From positions 1 through 64,000 of the forward strand of contig NZ_BMMM01000019.1 in the NCBI RefSeq assembly GCF_014645835.1: a stretch of 64,000 bases of DNA, in the 5' to 3' direction. Of this stretch, positions 37,982-46,289 are shown piece after piece (the first letter of the stretch is position 1; each line of letters opens with the position of its first letter). This stretch comes from Streptomyces albiflavescens (GTDB taxonomy: Bacteria; Actinomycetota; Actinomycetes; Streptomycetales; Streptomycetaceae). A program made the translations under genes and the position numbers. Below the pieces are notes generated by a model. That model worked only from the letters and a program-made list of their open reading frames with translations. It was not told where the DNA came from and did no database searches.

Positions 37982-38668
37982 TCAGCCGATCGGCTCGGCC
38001 ATGGGCACCACGTGGTAGGCCAGGCCGATCGTGTCCCCGGTGACCGGGTCGCCCAACTCCACCCGCCACGCCTCGGCGAACTGATCCACGTTCTCGGTCA
38101 TCGGGATGGTCCCCGAGATGAGGACCGTGCCGGGGACCAGGTCGCCCCGCGAGCGCAGTACATCGGCCCAGTAGCCCGGGGTGAGCAGCTCGGCGAGCGT
38201 GCCGCGCTGGATCTCGGTCTCCGTGCCGCCGTGGGTGACCCAGGCCCGCAGGGTGAGATCGTCGAGGCGTGCCGCGACGTCGTCCAGGCGCCAGGCGCGG
38301 CGGGCGAGTACGTCCGGGCCGGCGTTCTTGCTCCATGCGACGCCGTGCACTTCGAGGTCCCGGTCGGTGTGGTCGCAAGCGGCGGTGAGGAGCAGTTCTC
38401 CGTCCGCAGCGACGACCAGGGCCCACTCGGCCTCGCCGGAGGTGCGGGCGTGCTGGGCGGCGACGCGGTCGGTCTGCTGGGCGAGGTAGGGGGAGACCGG
38501 GTAGAGCGCCGGGGTCACGGACGGCGCGGGCACGCCGAGCGCGGCCAACTCGGCGACGTGCGCGGCGACGTCGTCCTGGCTGCGCCCGGCGTATCCGGCG
38601 TTGAGTACCTGGCGGACGTCGACATCACGGGTGGAACCGTCGGGCAGCTCGAAGGTCAGGACGGGCAC
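37982..38668 (-). CDS. DUF2848-family protein
   Basis: This 228-residue protein matches DUF2848, a group related in fold to fumarylacetoacetate hydrolases: LTFELPDGSTRDVDV, VLNAGYAGRSQDDVAAHVAELAALGVPAPS, SGEAEWALVVAADGELLLTAACDHTDRDLE and GTVLISGTIPM. GTG 38668 has AGGAG upstream. It is divergent from an MHS transporter with a TGTATACA operator between, so it probably acts on the imported compound. The reaction is not known. Confidence 0.85.
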   Translation of the reverse strand: MPVLTFELPDGSTRDVDVRQVLNAGYAGRSQDDVAAHVAELAALGVPAPSVTPALYPVSPYLAQQTDRVAAQHARTSGEAEWALVVAADGELLLTAACDHTDRDLEVHGVAWSKNAGPDVLARRAWRLDDVAARLDDLTLRAWVTHGGTETEIQRGTLAELLTPGYWADVLRSRGDLVPGTVLISGTIPMTENVDQFAEAWRVELGDPVTGDTIGLAYHVVPMAEPIG

Positions 38669-38706
38669 GGGAACTCCTGAAGGGGTCGGTCTCGGGTGGA
38701 GAGGCG

Positions 38707-38772
38707 GTCTCGGAAGTCGCTCGGGTCTGTCTCGGAAGTCGCTCGGGGCTGTCTCGGAAGTCGGTTTCGAAG
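38707..38772. repeat. Three tandem 22-bp repeats on the DUF2848 side of the operator
   Basis: GTCTCGGAAGTCGCTCGGGT plus two bases begins at 38707 and 38729; a third, diverged copy begins at 38751. They fall in the DUF2848 leader. Confidence 0.85.
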
Positions 38773-38797
38773 CGGTCAACTTCCTGCGCGGGGTTGC

Positions 38798-38825
38798 GCA
38801 TACGACCTGTATACAAGAAGTATGC
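38798..38825. promoter_or_regulatory. GntR-type operator in the DUF2848/MHS divergent promoter
   Basis: TGTATACA (38808-38815) is a perfect palindrome flanked by outer arms GCATAC (38798) and GTATGC (38820). The same core lies upstream of gntR at 41813-42439. Confidence 0.7.
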
Positions 38826-38831
38826 CGAAAG

Positions 38832-38890
38832 GTCGATGTCCCCCGACGCAAGTCGATGTCCCAGACACACGTCGATGTCCCCGACGCAAG
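38832..38890. repeat. Three tandem ~20-bp repeats on the MHS side of the operator
   Basis: GTCGATGTCCC-type units begin at 38832, 38852 and 38871, each ending in a GACGCAA or GACACAC variant. They fill the 5' leader up to the ribosome-binding region of the MHS gene. Confidence 0.85.
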
Positions 38891-38901
38891 GAACAGGCAG
38901 C

Positions 38902-40275
38902 ATGCAGCACGCCCAGCAGGCCACCGAGGCGCCGCCCGCCGGCCGCTCCGGTATCCGCCGCGCCTTCTTCGCCAGCCTCACCGGCACCGCTCTGGAGTGG
39001 TACGACTTCGCGGTCTACTCCGCCGCCGCGGCGCTGGTCTTCGGCGACCTCTTCTTCCCCTCGGAGGACCCCCTCACCGGCACCCTCCTGGCGTTCTCCA
39101 CCTACGCCGTCGGCTATGTCTCGCGTCCGCTCGGCGGCTTCGTCTTCGGCCGGCTCGGCGATGTGATCGGCCGCAAGAAAGTCCTCATCGCCACGCTGGT
39201 CCTGATCGGCGCGGCCACCTTCCTCATCGGTCTGCTGCCCGCGTACGGCACGGTCGGTGTGGCGGCGCCCATCGCCCTGGTCGTGCTGCGCTTCGCGCAG
39301 GGCGTCGGGGTGGGCGGCGAGTGGGGCGGTGCCGTCCTGCTGTCCAGCGAATTCGGCGACCCGCGCCGCCGCGGCTTCTACGCCTCCGCAGCCCAGGTCG
39401 GACCGCCCGCGGGCAACCTGCTGGCCAACGGCGTACTGGCGGCGCTCGGTGCCCTGTTGACGGAGGATCAGTTCCTCTCCTGGGGCTGGCGGGTGGCGTT
39501 CCTGATGTCCGGCGTCCTGGTCGGCTTCGGCCTGTGGATCCGGGCGAAGCTGGAGGAGACGCCCGTGTTCAAGGCCATGGAGGCCGAGCACAGCCGGCCC
39601 GAGGCGCCGATCCGCGAAGTGTTCACCACCCAGCCGCGCGCCCTGCTCGCGGCGATCCTGTGCCGGGTCGGTCCGGACGTGCTGTACGCGATGTTCACCG
39701 TCTTCGTGCTCACGTACGCCACCGGCGAGTTGGGCATGACGCGCGGCTCCGCGTTGACGGCCGTACTCGTCGGATCGTCGCTGCAGGTCTTCCTCATCCC
39801 GCTCGCCGGGGCCCTGTCCGACCGGGTGAACCGGCGTCTGCTGTACGGCTGTTCCGCCGTGGCGGCGGGCCTGTGGCCGTTCCTGTTCTTCCTCATGGTC
39901 GACGGCCACAGCTGGATCCTGCTCATGTGCGGCGTGGTCGGCGGCCTGGCCATCCACTCCTTCATGTACGGCCCGCAGGCGGCCTTCGTCGCCGAGCAGT
40001 TCTCACCCCGGCTGCGCTACACCGGCTCCTCGCTGGCCTATACGCTCGCCGGCCTCATCGGCGGCGCGGTCGCACCGTTGCTGTTCACCGCTCTGCTCAG
40101 CTCCTACGACAGCTGGGTTCCCCTGGCGCTGTACATCGCCGTCGCGGCGGCGGTCACCATCGCCGGACTGTGCCTGGGCCGCGACGCCGACGACACCGAC
40201 GATGCCGGGGATGCCGGGGACGGCGAGGTTCAGCGCGTGGCGTACGAGCCCGAGTCCGCGGCCGAGGTTTCCTGA
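38902..40275 (+). CDS. MHS-family metabolite:proton symporter
   Basis: This 457-residue, 12-helix MFS protein of the metabolite:H+ symporter group is expected in the membrane. It shows FFASLTGTALEWYDFAVY at the start, GFVFGRLGDVIGRKKVL, and RFAQGVGVGGEWGGAVLL, all typical of shikimate/ketoglutarate/citrate-type carriers. ATG 38902 follows GAACAGGCAGC. It is the first gene of an operon with a nitrilase-type enzyme and a cupin, so an organic acid or amide is the likely substrate. Confidence 0.92.
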   Translation: MQHAQQATEAPPAGRSGIRRAFFASLTGTALEWYDFAVYSAAAALVFGDLFFPSEDPLTGTLLAFSTYAVGYVSRPLGGFVFGRLGDVIGRKKVLIATLVLIGAATFLIGLLPAYGTVGVAAPIALVVLRFAQGVGVGGEWGGAVLLSSEFGDPRRRGFYASAAQVGPPAGNLLANGVLAALGALLTEDQFLSWGWRVAFLMSGVLVGFGLWIRAKLEETPVFKAMEAEHSRPEAPIREVFTTQPRALLAAILCRVGPDVLYAMFTVFVLTYATGELGMTRGSALTAVLVGSSLQVFLIPLAGALSDRVNRRLLYGCSAVAAGLWPFLFFLMVDGHSWILLMCGVVGGLAIHSFMYGPQAAFVAEQFSPRLRYTGSSLAYTLAGLIGGAVAPLLFTALLSSYDSWVPLALYIAVAAAVTIAGLCLGRDADDTDDAGDAGDGEVQRVAYEPESAAEVS

Positions 40276-40352
40276 TCCCGCCCCGGTACCACCGACTCCC
40301 ACTCACGCAGATCCACTCCCACCCACCCCCCATCGACGCAGAAAGGCCGCCC

Positions 40353-41156
40353 GTGCGTATCGCCCTGAGCCAGTTCACCAGCGGACCCGACCCCGAGAAG
40401 AACCTCGAACTCATGGAGGACGGCGTCCGGCGCGCCGCTGAGGCCGAAGCCCGCGTCGTCGTGTTCCCCGAGGCGTCGATGGCCTGCTTCGGCACCCCGT
40501 TGGCGCCGGTCGCGGAGCCGCTCGACGGCCCCTGGGCGAACGAGGTGCGCGCTCTCGCCGCCGCGGCCGGCATCGTCGTGGTGGCGGGCATGTTCACCCC
40601 GGCCTCCGACGGGCGGGTCGCCAACACCCTCCTCGCCACCGGCCCGGGAGTCGAGGCCGCGTACGACAAGATCCATCTGTACGACGCCTTCGGCTACGCC
40701 GAGTCCGACACCGTCGCCGCCGGCTCGCGGATCGTCACGATCGACGTCGACGGCGTCCGTATCGGCCTCGCCACCTGCTACGACGTCCGCTTCCCCGAGC
40801 TTTTCCGGGCGCATGCCGATGAAGGCGCCGTGGCGACGGTGCTGGCCGCCTCCTGGGGTGCCGGGCCGGGCAAGCGCGAGCAGTGGGAGCTGCTGGTGCG
40901 GGCCCGCGCCCTGGATGCGACCGTGTGGGTCGCGGCGGTTGACCAGGCCGACCCGGCGGCCGGGGGAGTGGTCGCGGATGCGTCGGCCCCGACGGGCATC
41001 GGGTACAGCATGGTGGTCGGTCCCGACGGAACCGTACGCGACTGCCTGGGCGCGGAACCGGGCCTGCTGCTGGCCGACTTGACCGTCGAAGAGGTCGCGG
41101 CGGTCAAGGAGAAGACGTCCGTGCTCGCCAACCGCCGCCTGGGACGGGCCTCATGA
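40353..41156 (+). CDS. Nitrilase-superfamily carbon-nitrogen hydrolase
   Basis: This 267-residue enzyme has the Glu-Lys-Cys triad: VVFPEASMACFG, AAYDKIHLYDAFG and ATCYDVRFPELFR. The pattern is close to the omega-amidase/deaminated-glutathione amidase-like branch. GTG 40353 follows AAAGG. Its stop overlaps the cupin start by four bases. Together with the MHS carrier and DUF2848 protein it suggests use of an amide- or ureide-containing organic acid. Confidence 0.92.
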   Translation: MRIALSQFTSGPDPEKNLELMEDGVRRAAEAEARVVVFPEASMACFGTPLAPVAEPLDGPWANEVRALAAAAGIVVVAGMFTPASDGRVANTLLATGPGVEAAYDKIHLYDAFGYAESDTVAAGSRIVTIDVDGVRIGLATCYDVRFPELFRAHADEGAVATVLAASWGAGPGKREQWELLVRARALDATVWVAAVDQADPAAGGVVADASAPTGIGYSMVVGPDGTVRDCLGAEPGLLLADLTVEEVAAVKEKTSVLANRRLGRAS

Positions 41157-41578
41157 GCAAACCGGAGCTCGAATTCCACCGGCCCGCGGGGCCGTGGACG
41201 GCGCCCGCCGGTGCCGTCCCGGGGGTCGCGCAGCGCGTACTCGCCGAGGATGCGTCCGGCGCTCACAGCACCATGCTCGTCCGCTGGGAGCCGGGCACCG
41301 ACACCTCCGCGCAGGGGGTGACGCGGCACGACTTCTGGGAGGAGGTCTACATCCTCCAAGGCGACCTGCACGACCTGACGCTCGACGAGACCTTCCCGCA
41401 GGGCTCGTACGCGTGCCGTCCGCCGGGGATGCCGCACGGTCCGTGGACGACGGCCGCCGGCGTCACCATGCTCGTGTTCACGTATCCAGCGGACCAGCGG
41501 ACCAGCGGACCAGCGGACCAGCGGACCAGCGGACCAGCGGGCCTGACAGCCGGACGGCCTGACAGCCGGACGGCCTGA
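41153..41578 (+). CDS. Cupin-domain protein with a repeat-derived C terminus
   Basis: This 141-residue single cupin has metal-ligand candidates in TRHDFWEEVYILQGDLHD and GMPHGPW. It begins inside the amidohydrolase stop (ATGA). The last ~35 residues (DQRTSGPADQ...GRPDSRTA) are encoded by 8-bp and then 16-bp tandem repeats, so the natural C terminus near VFTYPA has been extended. A role as accessory sensor or isomerase in the pathway is possible. Confidence 0.85.
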   Translation: MSKPELEFHRPAGPWTAPAGAVPGVAQRVLAEDASGAHSTMLVRWEPGTDTSAQGVTRHDFWEEVYILQGDLHDLTLDETFPQGSYACRPPGMPHGPWTTAAGVTMLVFTYPADQRTSGPADQRTSGPAGLTAGRPDSRTA

Positions 41579-41588
41579 CGGCCGGACA
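41486..41588. repeat. Tandem 8-bp then 16-bp repeats across the cupin 3' end
   Basis: CCAGCGGA is repeated six times from 41486 with a partial seventh copy, followed by about three copies of a 16-bp GGCCTGACAGCCGGAC unit to ~41588. Confidence 0.85.
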
Positions 41589-41636
41589 GGCGGGTGGGGA
41601 GGGACCGGACCCCGGTTCCTCCCACCCGTCCCTGCC

Positions 41637-41815
41637 TAGGCCCTGTCGTCACATTCCCGTCTGCCCCGCGACGCCATGCACGCACTCTCGCCGCACCGGG
41701 CACAGACCCAAGTACATCCAGTACGAGGGCCTGTGCCCGGCACGCCGAGAGCACGCACCTGACGCCGCAGGGCCCGCCCTCCGGGCGGACGACGGGAATG
41801 TGACGACAGGACCTA
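41637..41815. mobile_element. MITE-like element with 25-bp terminal inverted repeats
   Basis: The left end TAGGCCCTGTCGTCACATTC... (41637-41661) and the right end (41791-41815) are complementary over 25 bases with one mismatch. The 179-bp interior is an imperfect hairpin centred near AAGTACATCCAGTACG, with CGGGCACAG arms. It has no transposase. Its right end supplies the stop codon of the gntR gene. Confidence 0.8.
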
Positions 41816-42439
41816 ACCGGCGAGCAGGATCTTCAGGGTCGAGTCCAGATGGCTGTCGATCGCGGCGCGCGCGGCCGCCGCGTCACCGGCCGCCAGCGCG
41901 TCGAGGATCTCCCGGTGCTCGTCCAGCACCGCGGCCTGCCGGCCGTGCTGGTTGAAGAGCGCCACGACTCCGGCACGGACCTGGCGGCTGCGCAGTCCGT
42001 CGTAGTGGCGGTCGAGCAGGGCGTTGCCCACCGCCGAGACGAGGGTGGCGTGGAACAGATGGTCGACGGCGATGAACTCCTTGGCCTGGTCGGGGCCGCT
42101 CAGAGCGCTCTGCCGGTCCAGCAGTTCGCCGAGCTGCCGCAGCGGAGCCCGGCCCGCCGCGATGACGTGCTCGGCCGCGTACCGTTCGACGATCCCGCGC
42201 AGCTGCATCAACTCGGAGATCTCCCGGCCCGACAGCGGTGACACTCGGGCACCGCGCTTGGGCACCAGCTCGACGAGATCCTCGGCCGCGAGCAGCAGCA
42301 GGGCCTCCCGGATCGGGGTGCGTGACACTCCGATCCGGTCGGCGATGTCCTGCTCGGAGAGGAACGCTCCCTGCATCGCCGGGTCCGTCAGCACCGTGTC
42401 CTTGAGGTAGGCATAAGCCTTCTCCCGACCGGACGCCAT
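41813..42439 (-). CDS. GntR-family (FCD subfamily) regulator 3
   Basis: This 208-residue regulator has a winged helix (SEQDIADRIGVSRTPIREALLLL) and an FCD domain (AVDHLFHATLVSAVGN, HREILDALAAGDAAAARAAI). ATG 42439 or an adjacent GTG at 42442 can start it. A TTGTATACAA site lies ~40 bases upstream and the same TGTATACA core lies in the DUF2848/MHS promoter, so it probably represses itself and that locus. Its TAG stop is formed by the end of the MITE. Confidence 0.92.
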   Translation of the reverse strand: MASGREKAYAYLKDTVLTDPAMQGAFLSEQDIADRIGVSRTPIREALLLLAAEDLVELVPKRGARVSPLSGREISELMQLRGIVERYAAEHVIAAGRAPLRQLGELLDRQSALSGPDQAKEFIAVDHLFHATLVSAVGNALLDRHYDGLRSRQVRAGVVALFNQHGRQAAVLDEHREILDALAAGDAAAARAAIDSHLDSTLKILLAG

Positions 42440-42466
42440 CACTACCCCCAGAGATCGCCAGAGATC

Positions 42467-42487
42467 GCATACACCTTGTATACAAAG
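42467..42487. promoter_or_regulatory. GntR-type operator of regulator 3
   Basis: TTGTATACAA (42476-42485) is a perfect 10-bp palindrome preceded by GCATAC (42467), repeating the layout of the site at 38798-38825. Confidence 0.7.
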
Positions 42488-42523
42488 TTACCACGGGGTG
42501 TGGCGGGTGGTGGTGGCCGCGCG

Positions 42524-43102
42524 TCAGCGGGCGGTGCGGACGCCGTCGAGGGCGACGGCCAGGACGCGGTCGCGCTGGGCGTCGTCGAGGAAGTTCGTCG
42601 CGGTGATGCCCGCGACCATGCGCAGCAGGTCGTCGAAGTCCATGTCCTCGCGCGCCTCGCCGGATTTCTGGGCGCGTTCGAAGAGCGGGCCGCCCGCCTG
42701 GTACATCGAGTCCCGGCAGGCGAGGAAGATCTCCGACTCGTCGTTGAGCGCCTCGCGGACGGCTCGCTTGGTCACGGTGTAGCCCACGAACCGGCGCAGC
42801 CACGCGCTCAGCGCCTCCCACGGCTCCAGCTCGGCGACCTCGTGCGCCACCCGGCACAGGTCGTTCACCTCGCCCGCGTAGACGCTTTCGAACAGGTGGC
42901 GGCGGGTCGGGAAGTTCCGGTAGAGCGTGCCGATGCCCACGCCCGCGCGACGGGCGATGTCCTCCAGGGACGCCTCCGCGCCGTTCTCCGCGAACGCCTC
43001 GCGCGCGGCCGTCAGCAGCGCGTCGTAGTTGCGGGCGGCGTCTTTCCGGTGCGGCCGCCGGGACGTGACGATCTCGCTGACGGGGAACGGCTGGGCCGTC
43101 AC
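42524..43102 (-). CDS. TetR-family transcriptional repressor
   Basis: This 192-residue TetR-type regulator has the HTH block ASLEDIARRAGVGIGTLYRNFPTRRHLFESVY and a helical ligand domain. GTG 43102 is chosen for the GGAGG six bases upstream. It is divergent from a DHA2-type exporter, with two matching operator dyads between them. It probably represses the pump until a drug or metabolite binds. Confidence 0.92.
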   Translation of the reverse strand: MTAQPFPVSEIVTSRRPHRKDAARNYDALLTAAREAFAENGAEASLEDIARRAGVGIGTLYRNFPTRRHLFESVYAGEVNDLCRVAHEVAELEPWEALSAWLRRFVGYTVTKRAVREALNDESEIFLACRDSMYQAGGPLFERAQKSGEAREDMDFDDLLRMVAGITATNFLDDAQRDRVLAVALDGVRTAR

Positions 43103-43131
43103 TGCTGCCTCCCATGGCGGGTCGAGGTTGA

Positions 43132-43173
43132 AGCGGAGGTTTGCCTCCGCTACAGTGGAGGGGTGCCTCCACT
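43132..43173. promoter_or_regulatory. Twin TetR operators between tetR and the exporter
   Basis: AGCGGAGG-N4-CCTCCGCT (43132-43151) and AGTGGAGG-N4-CCTCCACT (43154-43173) are perfect dyads of the same design with centres 22 bases apart. Confidence 0.8.
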
Positions 43174-43455
43174 TTACCAGTGCGGGGTGCGTTTGCCGTG
43201 GATGCGTGCGGCCGCACGCATCCACGCCGCGACAGCACCGCCGTATCGGACGTATCGATCACCGCGGGCCCCGCGCCGACCGCACCGCCCGTCCGCTCGC
43301 ACCCTTCCGCACACCCCCTTCCGCTCACCCCCTTCCGCGACCGCCTCCCGCGGCCGTCGGCGTGCCCCCGTGCCGCTCCGCAGCGCGCCCGCGCCGTACG
43401 ACCACGGGGGATGAGCTCGGCCGCACCCTGTTCGCCTGTCTCGGAGAGGCTTTTC

Positions 43456-44907
43456 ATGCCCCGCACGTCCACACGCCTCACCTTCGCGGTCCTCGCGACC
43501 GGTGCCGGTGTGTTCGCCATGCTGCAGTCGCTGATCGCGCCGGCCCTGCCGACCGTTCAGCACGCGCTGCACACCTCGCAGTCCACCGCGACCTGGGTGA
43601 TGACGGCCTATCTGCTGTCCGCCTCGGTCTTCACCCCGATCCTCGGCCGGGTCGGTGACCTGATCGGCAAGAAGCGCACCCTGGTCGCCGTCCTGGTGAT
43701 CGTGACGATCGGCTGTCTGCTCGCCGCGCTCGCGCCGACCATCGGCGTACTGATCGTCGCCCGGGTCGTCCAGGGCATCGGCGGCGCCCTGTTCCCGCTG
43801 TCCTTCGGCATCATCCGGGACGAGTTCGCCCCGTCCGAGGTGAGCGGCAGCATCAGCAACCTGTCCGCCGTGATCGCCGCCGGAGGCGGTGTCGGCATTG
43901 TGGCGGCCGGTCCCATCGTGACCGCGCTCGACTACCGCTGGCTGTTCTGGCTCCCCGTCGGCATCGTCGCGGTCACCACGCTGATCGCGCTGCGCTACGT
44001 CCCCGAGTCGCCCCGCCGGGCCGAGGGGCGCGTGAACTGGCTCGGCGCCGTCCTGCTGTCGGGGTGGCTGGTGGCCCTGCTGCTGCCGCTCAGCCAGGCG
44101 AGCCACTGGGGTTGGGGATCGGGCAGGGCGATCGGTCTGTTCGTCGCCGCCGCGGCCCTGTTCGCGCTGTGGCTGTTCGCCGAGGCGCGCTCCCACAGCC
44201 CGCTGATCGATCTGCGCATCATGCGGCTCCCCGCCGTGTGGACCACGAACGCCGCCGCGCTGCTGTTCGGCGCGGGCATGTACGCGATCTGGTCCTTCCT
44301 GCCCGGCTTCGTGCAGACGCCCAGCTCGGCCGGTTACGGCTTCGGCGCCAGCGTCACGGCGGCCGGACTGCTCATGCTGCCGATGCTGATCGCGATGTTC
44401 TGCTCGGGTGTGCTGAGCGGCCGCCTGGAGCCCGTCCTGGGTGCCAAGAAGCTGCTCATCGCCGGGTCCGCGCTCGGCGCGATCGCCTGTGGTTTCCTCG
44501 CCCTCTGGCACGACCAGCAGTGGCAAGTGGCCTTCGCGGCGGGCGTGTTCGGCCTCGGCATCGGACTGGCCTTCGCCTCGATGGCCAACCTGATCGTCGG
44601 CAGTGTCCCGGCCGAACAGACCGGCGCCGCGACCGGCATGAACGCCAACATCCGTACCATCGGCGGCTCCATCGGTGCCGCGCTGACCAGCGTCCTGGTG
44701 ACCAGTCGCCTTCAGCCCTCGGGCCTGCCGTACGCGTCCGGGTACACCCACGGCTTCAGCCTGCTCGCGCTGCTCTGCCTGGCCGCGGCTCTGGCCGCAC
44801 TCCTCGTCCCGGTCCAGCGCGCCGGCCGCATCTCCGGCACGCCCCGTGCTTCCTCCGACGTGCCCCGCACGGAGCCGGAGGCCGTCGCACCCGGGGCGCG
44901 GAGCTGA
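43456..44907 (+). CDS. DHA2-type (14-helix) MFS drug exporter
   Basis: This 483-residue proton antiporter of the EmrB/QacA group shows SLIAPALPTVQHALHTSQSTATWVMTAYLL, GRVGDLIGKKRTL and VARVVQGIGGALFPL, with about 14 hydrophobic helices. ATG 43456 follows GGAGAGG; an upstream in-frame ATG near 43411 is possible. It is divergent from tetR. The substrate is unknown. Confidence 0.92.
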   Translation: MPRTSTRLTFAVLATGAGVFAMLQSLIAPALPTVQHALHTSQSTATWVMTAYLLSASVFTPILGRVGDLIGKKRTLVAVLVIVTIGCLLAALAPTIGVLIVARVVQGIGGALFPLSFGIIRDEFAPSEVSGSISNLSAVIAAGGGVGIVAAGPIVTALDYRWLFWLPVGIVAVTTLIALRYVPESPRRAEGRVNWLGAVLLSGWLVALLLPLSQASHWGWGSGRAIGLFVAAAALFALWLFAEARSHSPLIDLRIMRLPAVWTTNAAALLFGAGMYAIWSFLPGFVQTPSSAGYGFGASVTAAGLLMLPMLIAMFCSGVLSGRLEPVLGAKKLLIAGSALGAIACGFLALWHDQQWQVAFAAGVFGLGIGLAFASMANLIVGSVPAEQTGAATGMNANIRTIGGSIGAALTSVLVTSRLQPSGLPYASGYTHGFSLLALLCLAAALAALLVPVQRAGRISGTPRASSDVPRTEPEAVAPGARS

Positions 44908-44940
44908 CGGGGGCGGCGGTTCCAGGTCCGGAGTCGGCCC

Positions 44941-44973
44941 CGGGGCCGGAGCGGGATGCCCGCTCCGGCCCCG
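44941..44973. terminator. Bidirectional terminator between exporter and binding-protein genes
   Basis: CGGGGCCGGAGCGGG (44941-44955) pairs exactly with 44959-44973 around a 3-base loop, between convergent stops. Confidence 0.85.
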
Positions 44974-44986
44974 GCAGTGCCACCTG

Positions 44987-45946
44987 TCAGCTCAGACCGG
45001 CGGAGGACAGCCACGCCTTCGCGACGTCCAGCGGGTCCTTGTTGTCGTTCTGCACCTGGCTGTTGAGCGTGACCAGGGTTTCCGTGTCGAGCTTCGCCGA
45101 GACCCCATTGAGTACGGAAACTCCGGCCGACGAGAGACCGCTCTTGAATGCCAGCGGAGTGACGTTCTCGAAACCGAAGAGATTCTTGGAGTCCTGCAGG
45201 ACCACAAACTTGTTCTTGCTGATGCCCGGGTCCGTCGTGAAAATATCCGCGGCCTGGATGTTGTTTCCCTTGAGAGCCGCAACGGTCAGCGGACCGCCCG
45301 CGTCCAGCGCCTTGAAGGACTTGAAGTCGAGGCTGTATACGGACTTGAGGCCCTTCAGTCCCTGCTGCCGGGTCTGGAACTCGGGCGAGCCGCCGATGAC
45401 CAGGTCCTTCGCCGCGTCGGCGAGGTCCGCGATCGTCGACTTGTCCGTCAGGCTGTACTTCTTGGCCGTGGCCTCGTTGACGGCGATCGCGTCCTTGTCC
45501 TGGGCCTCGGACGGGGTCAACAGGGTGAGCTTCGCATCGAGTTTGGCCGAAATGGCCTTGCTGGTCTCCTCGACGGTCGTCGGTGCCGCCTTGGCGTCGA
45601 GATAGGCGAGCAGAGCCCCGTTGTACTCGGGCAGGACCGTGATCGTACCGTTCTTGATCAGACCGTAGGTGGTCTCGCGACTTCCGATGTTCAGCTTGTA
45701 ACTGACCTTGATGCCCTTGGACTTGAGGGCCTCACCGTAAATGTCGGCGAGCAGGATGCTCTCGGGGAAGTTGTTCGAACCGACAACGACCGTGCCGCCC
45801 TTGGCGGTGTCCCCCTTCAACGGGTCGCTCTTGCCGGAGTCGTCGGAGGAACCGCAGCCCGTCAGTGCGGCCGTGGCCACAACCAGCAGGGAAACAGCGT
45901 ACGTTGCGGACGTTCTGGTGCTTCTGGCGATGGTCACGTTGGTCAT
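44987..45946 (-). CDS. Osmoprotectant-type ABC transporter substrate-binding lipoprotein
   Basis: This 319-residue OpuAC/ProX-like protein has a signal peptide with lipobox ALTGC, then GTVVVGSNNFPESILLADIYGEALKSKG, GLIKNGTITVLPEYNGALLAYLD and DIFTTDPGISKNKFVVLQD. It binds quaternary ammonium or related compatible solutes outside the membrane. ATG 45946 is chosen for a proper signal peptide. Its permease and ATPase partners are ~4.6 kb away at 50554-53068 on the same strand; the conservon lies between. Confidence 0.9.
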   Translation of the reverse strand: MTNVTIARSTRTSATYAVSLLVVATAALTGCGSSDDSGKSDPLKGDTAKGGTVVVGSNNFPESILLADIYGEALKSKGIKVSYKLNIGSRETTYGLIKNGTITVLPEYNGALLAYLDAKAAPTTVEETSKAISAKLDAKLTLLTPSEAQDKDAIAVNEATAKKYSLTDKSTIADLADAAKDLVIGGSPEFQTRQQGLKGLKSVYSLDFKSFKALDAGGPLTVAALKGNNIQAADIFTTDPGISKNKFVVLQDSKNLFGFENVTPLAFKSGLSSAGVSVLNGVSAKLDTETLVTLNSQVQNDNKDPLDVAKAWLSSAGLS

Positions 45947-46289
45947 CCAGACTTGGCATCGGGTGGGGCGGTGGTGGCCGGAAGGCGCGGGTGGTGACGG
46001 TCCAGACCGATCCAATCTAGCCCGCTCACGGACCGTCAAGACACGAATAGATCACCGATGGGGACCACACGGCTGCAGCCCGTATGCGCAACGCGGCCAA
46101 TATGTGCGCGAATCCGGCATCTTCACATGTCACTTTTTGGTTGATCATGGCCGTACTCTTGCGGCAGCCGCTAATGTTGGCCGCGTCGAGGGCCTTGTTC
46201 CACTTGTCGGCCTGAGCGCACTGTCGCGATTGCTGAACCACGCAGCCCGGGCAAGGGGCTTCCACGGGGAACAACGTCGAGGAGGTTGG
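45947..46289. promoter_or_regulatory. Divergent promoter region of binding-protein and conservon genes
   Basis: There is no gene in these ~340 bases. AT-richer runs near 46020-46050 and 46125-46160 are candidate promoters for the two directions. Confidence 0.4.

Noticed and set aside
41486..41588. Possible CRISPR or origin iterons
   Set aside because: Units are 8 and 16 bp with no spacers, and they lie inside the cupin reading frame.
45741..46289. Upstream extension of the CvnA reading frame
   Set aside because: The extension runs through the divergent promoter and antisense to the binding-protein signal peptide; GTG 46290 has a clear GAGGAGG site.
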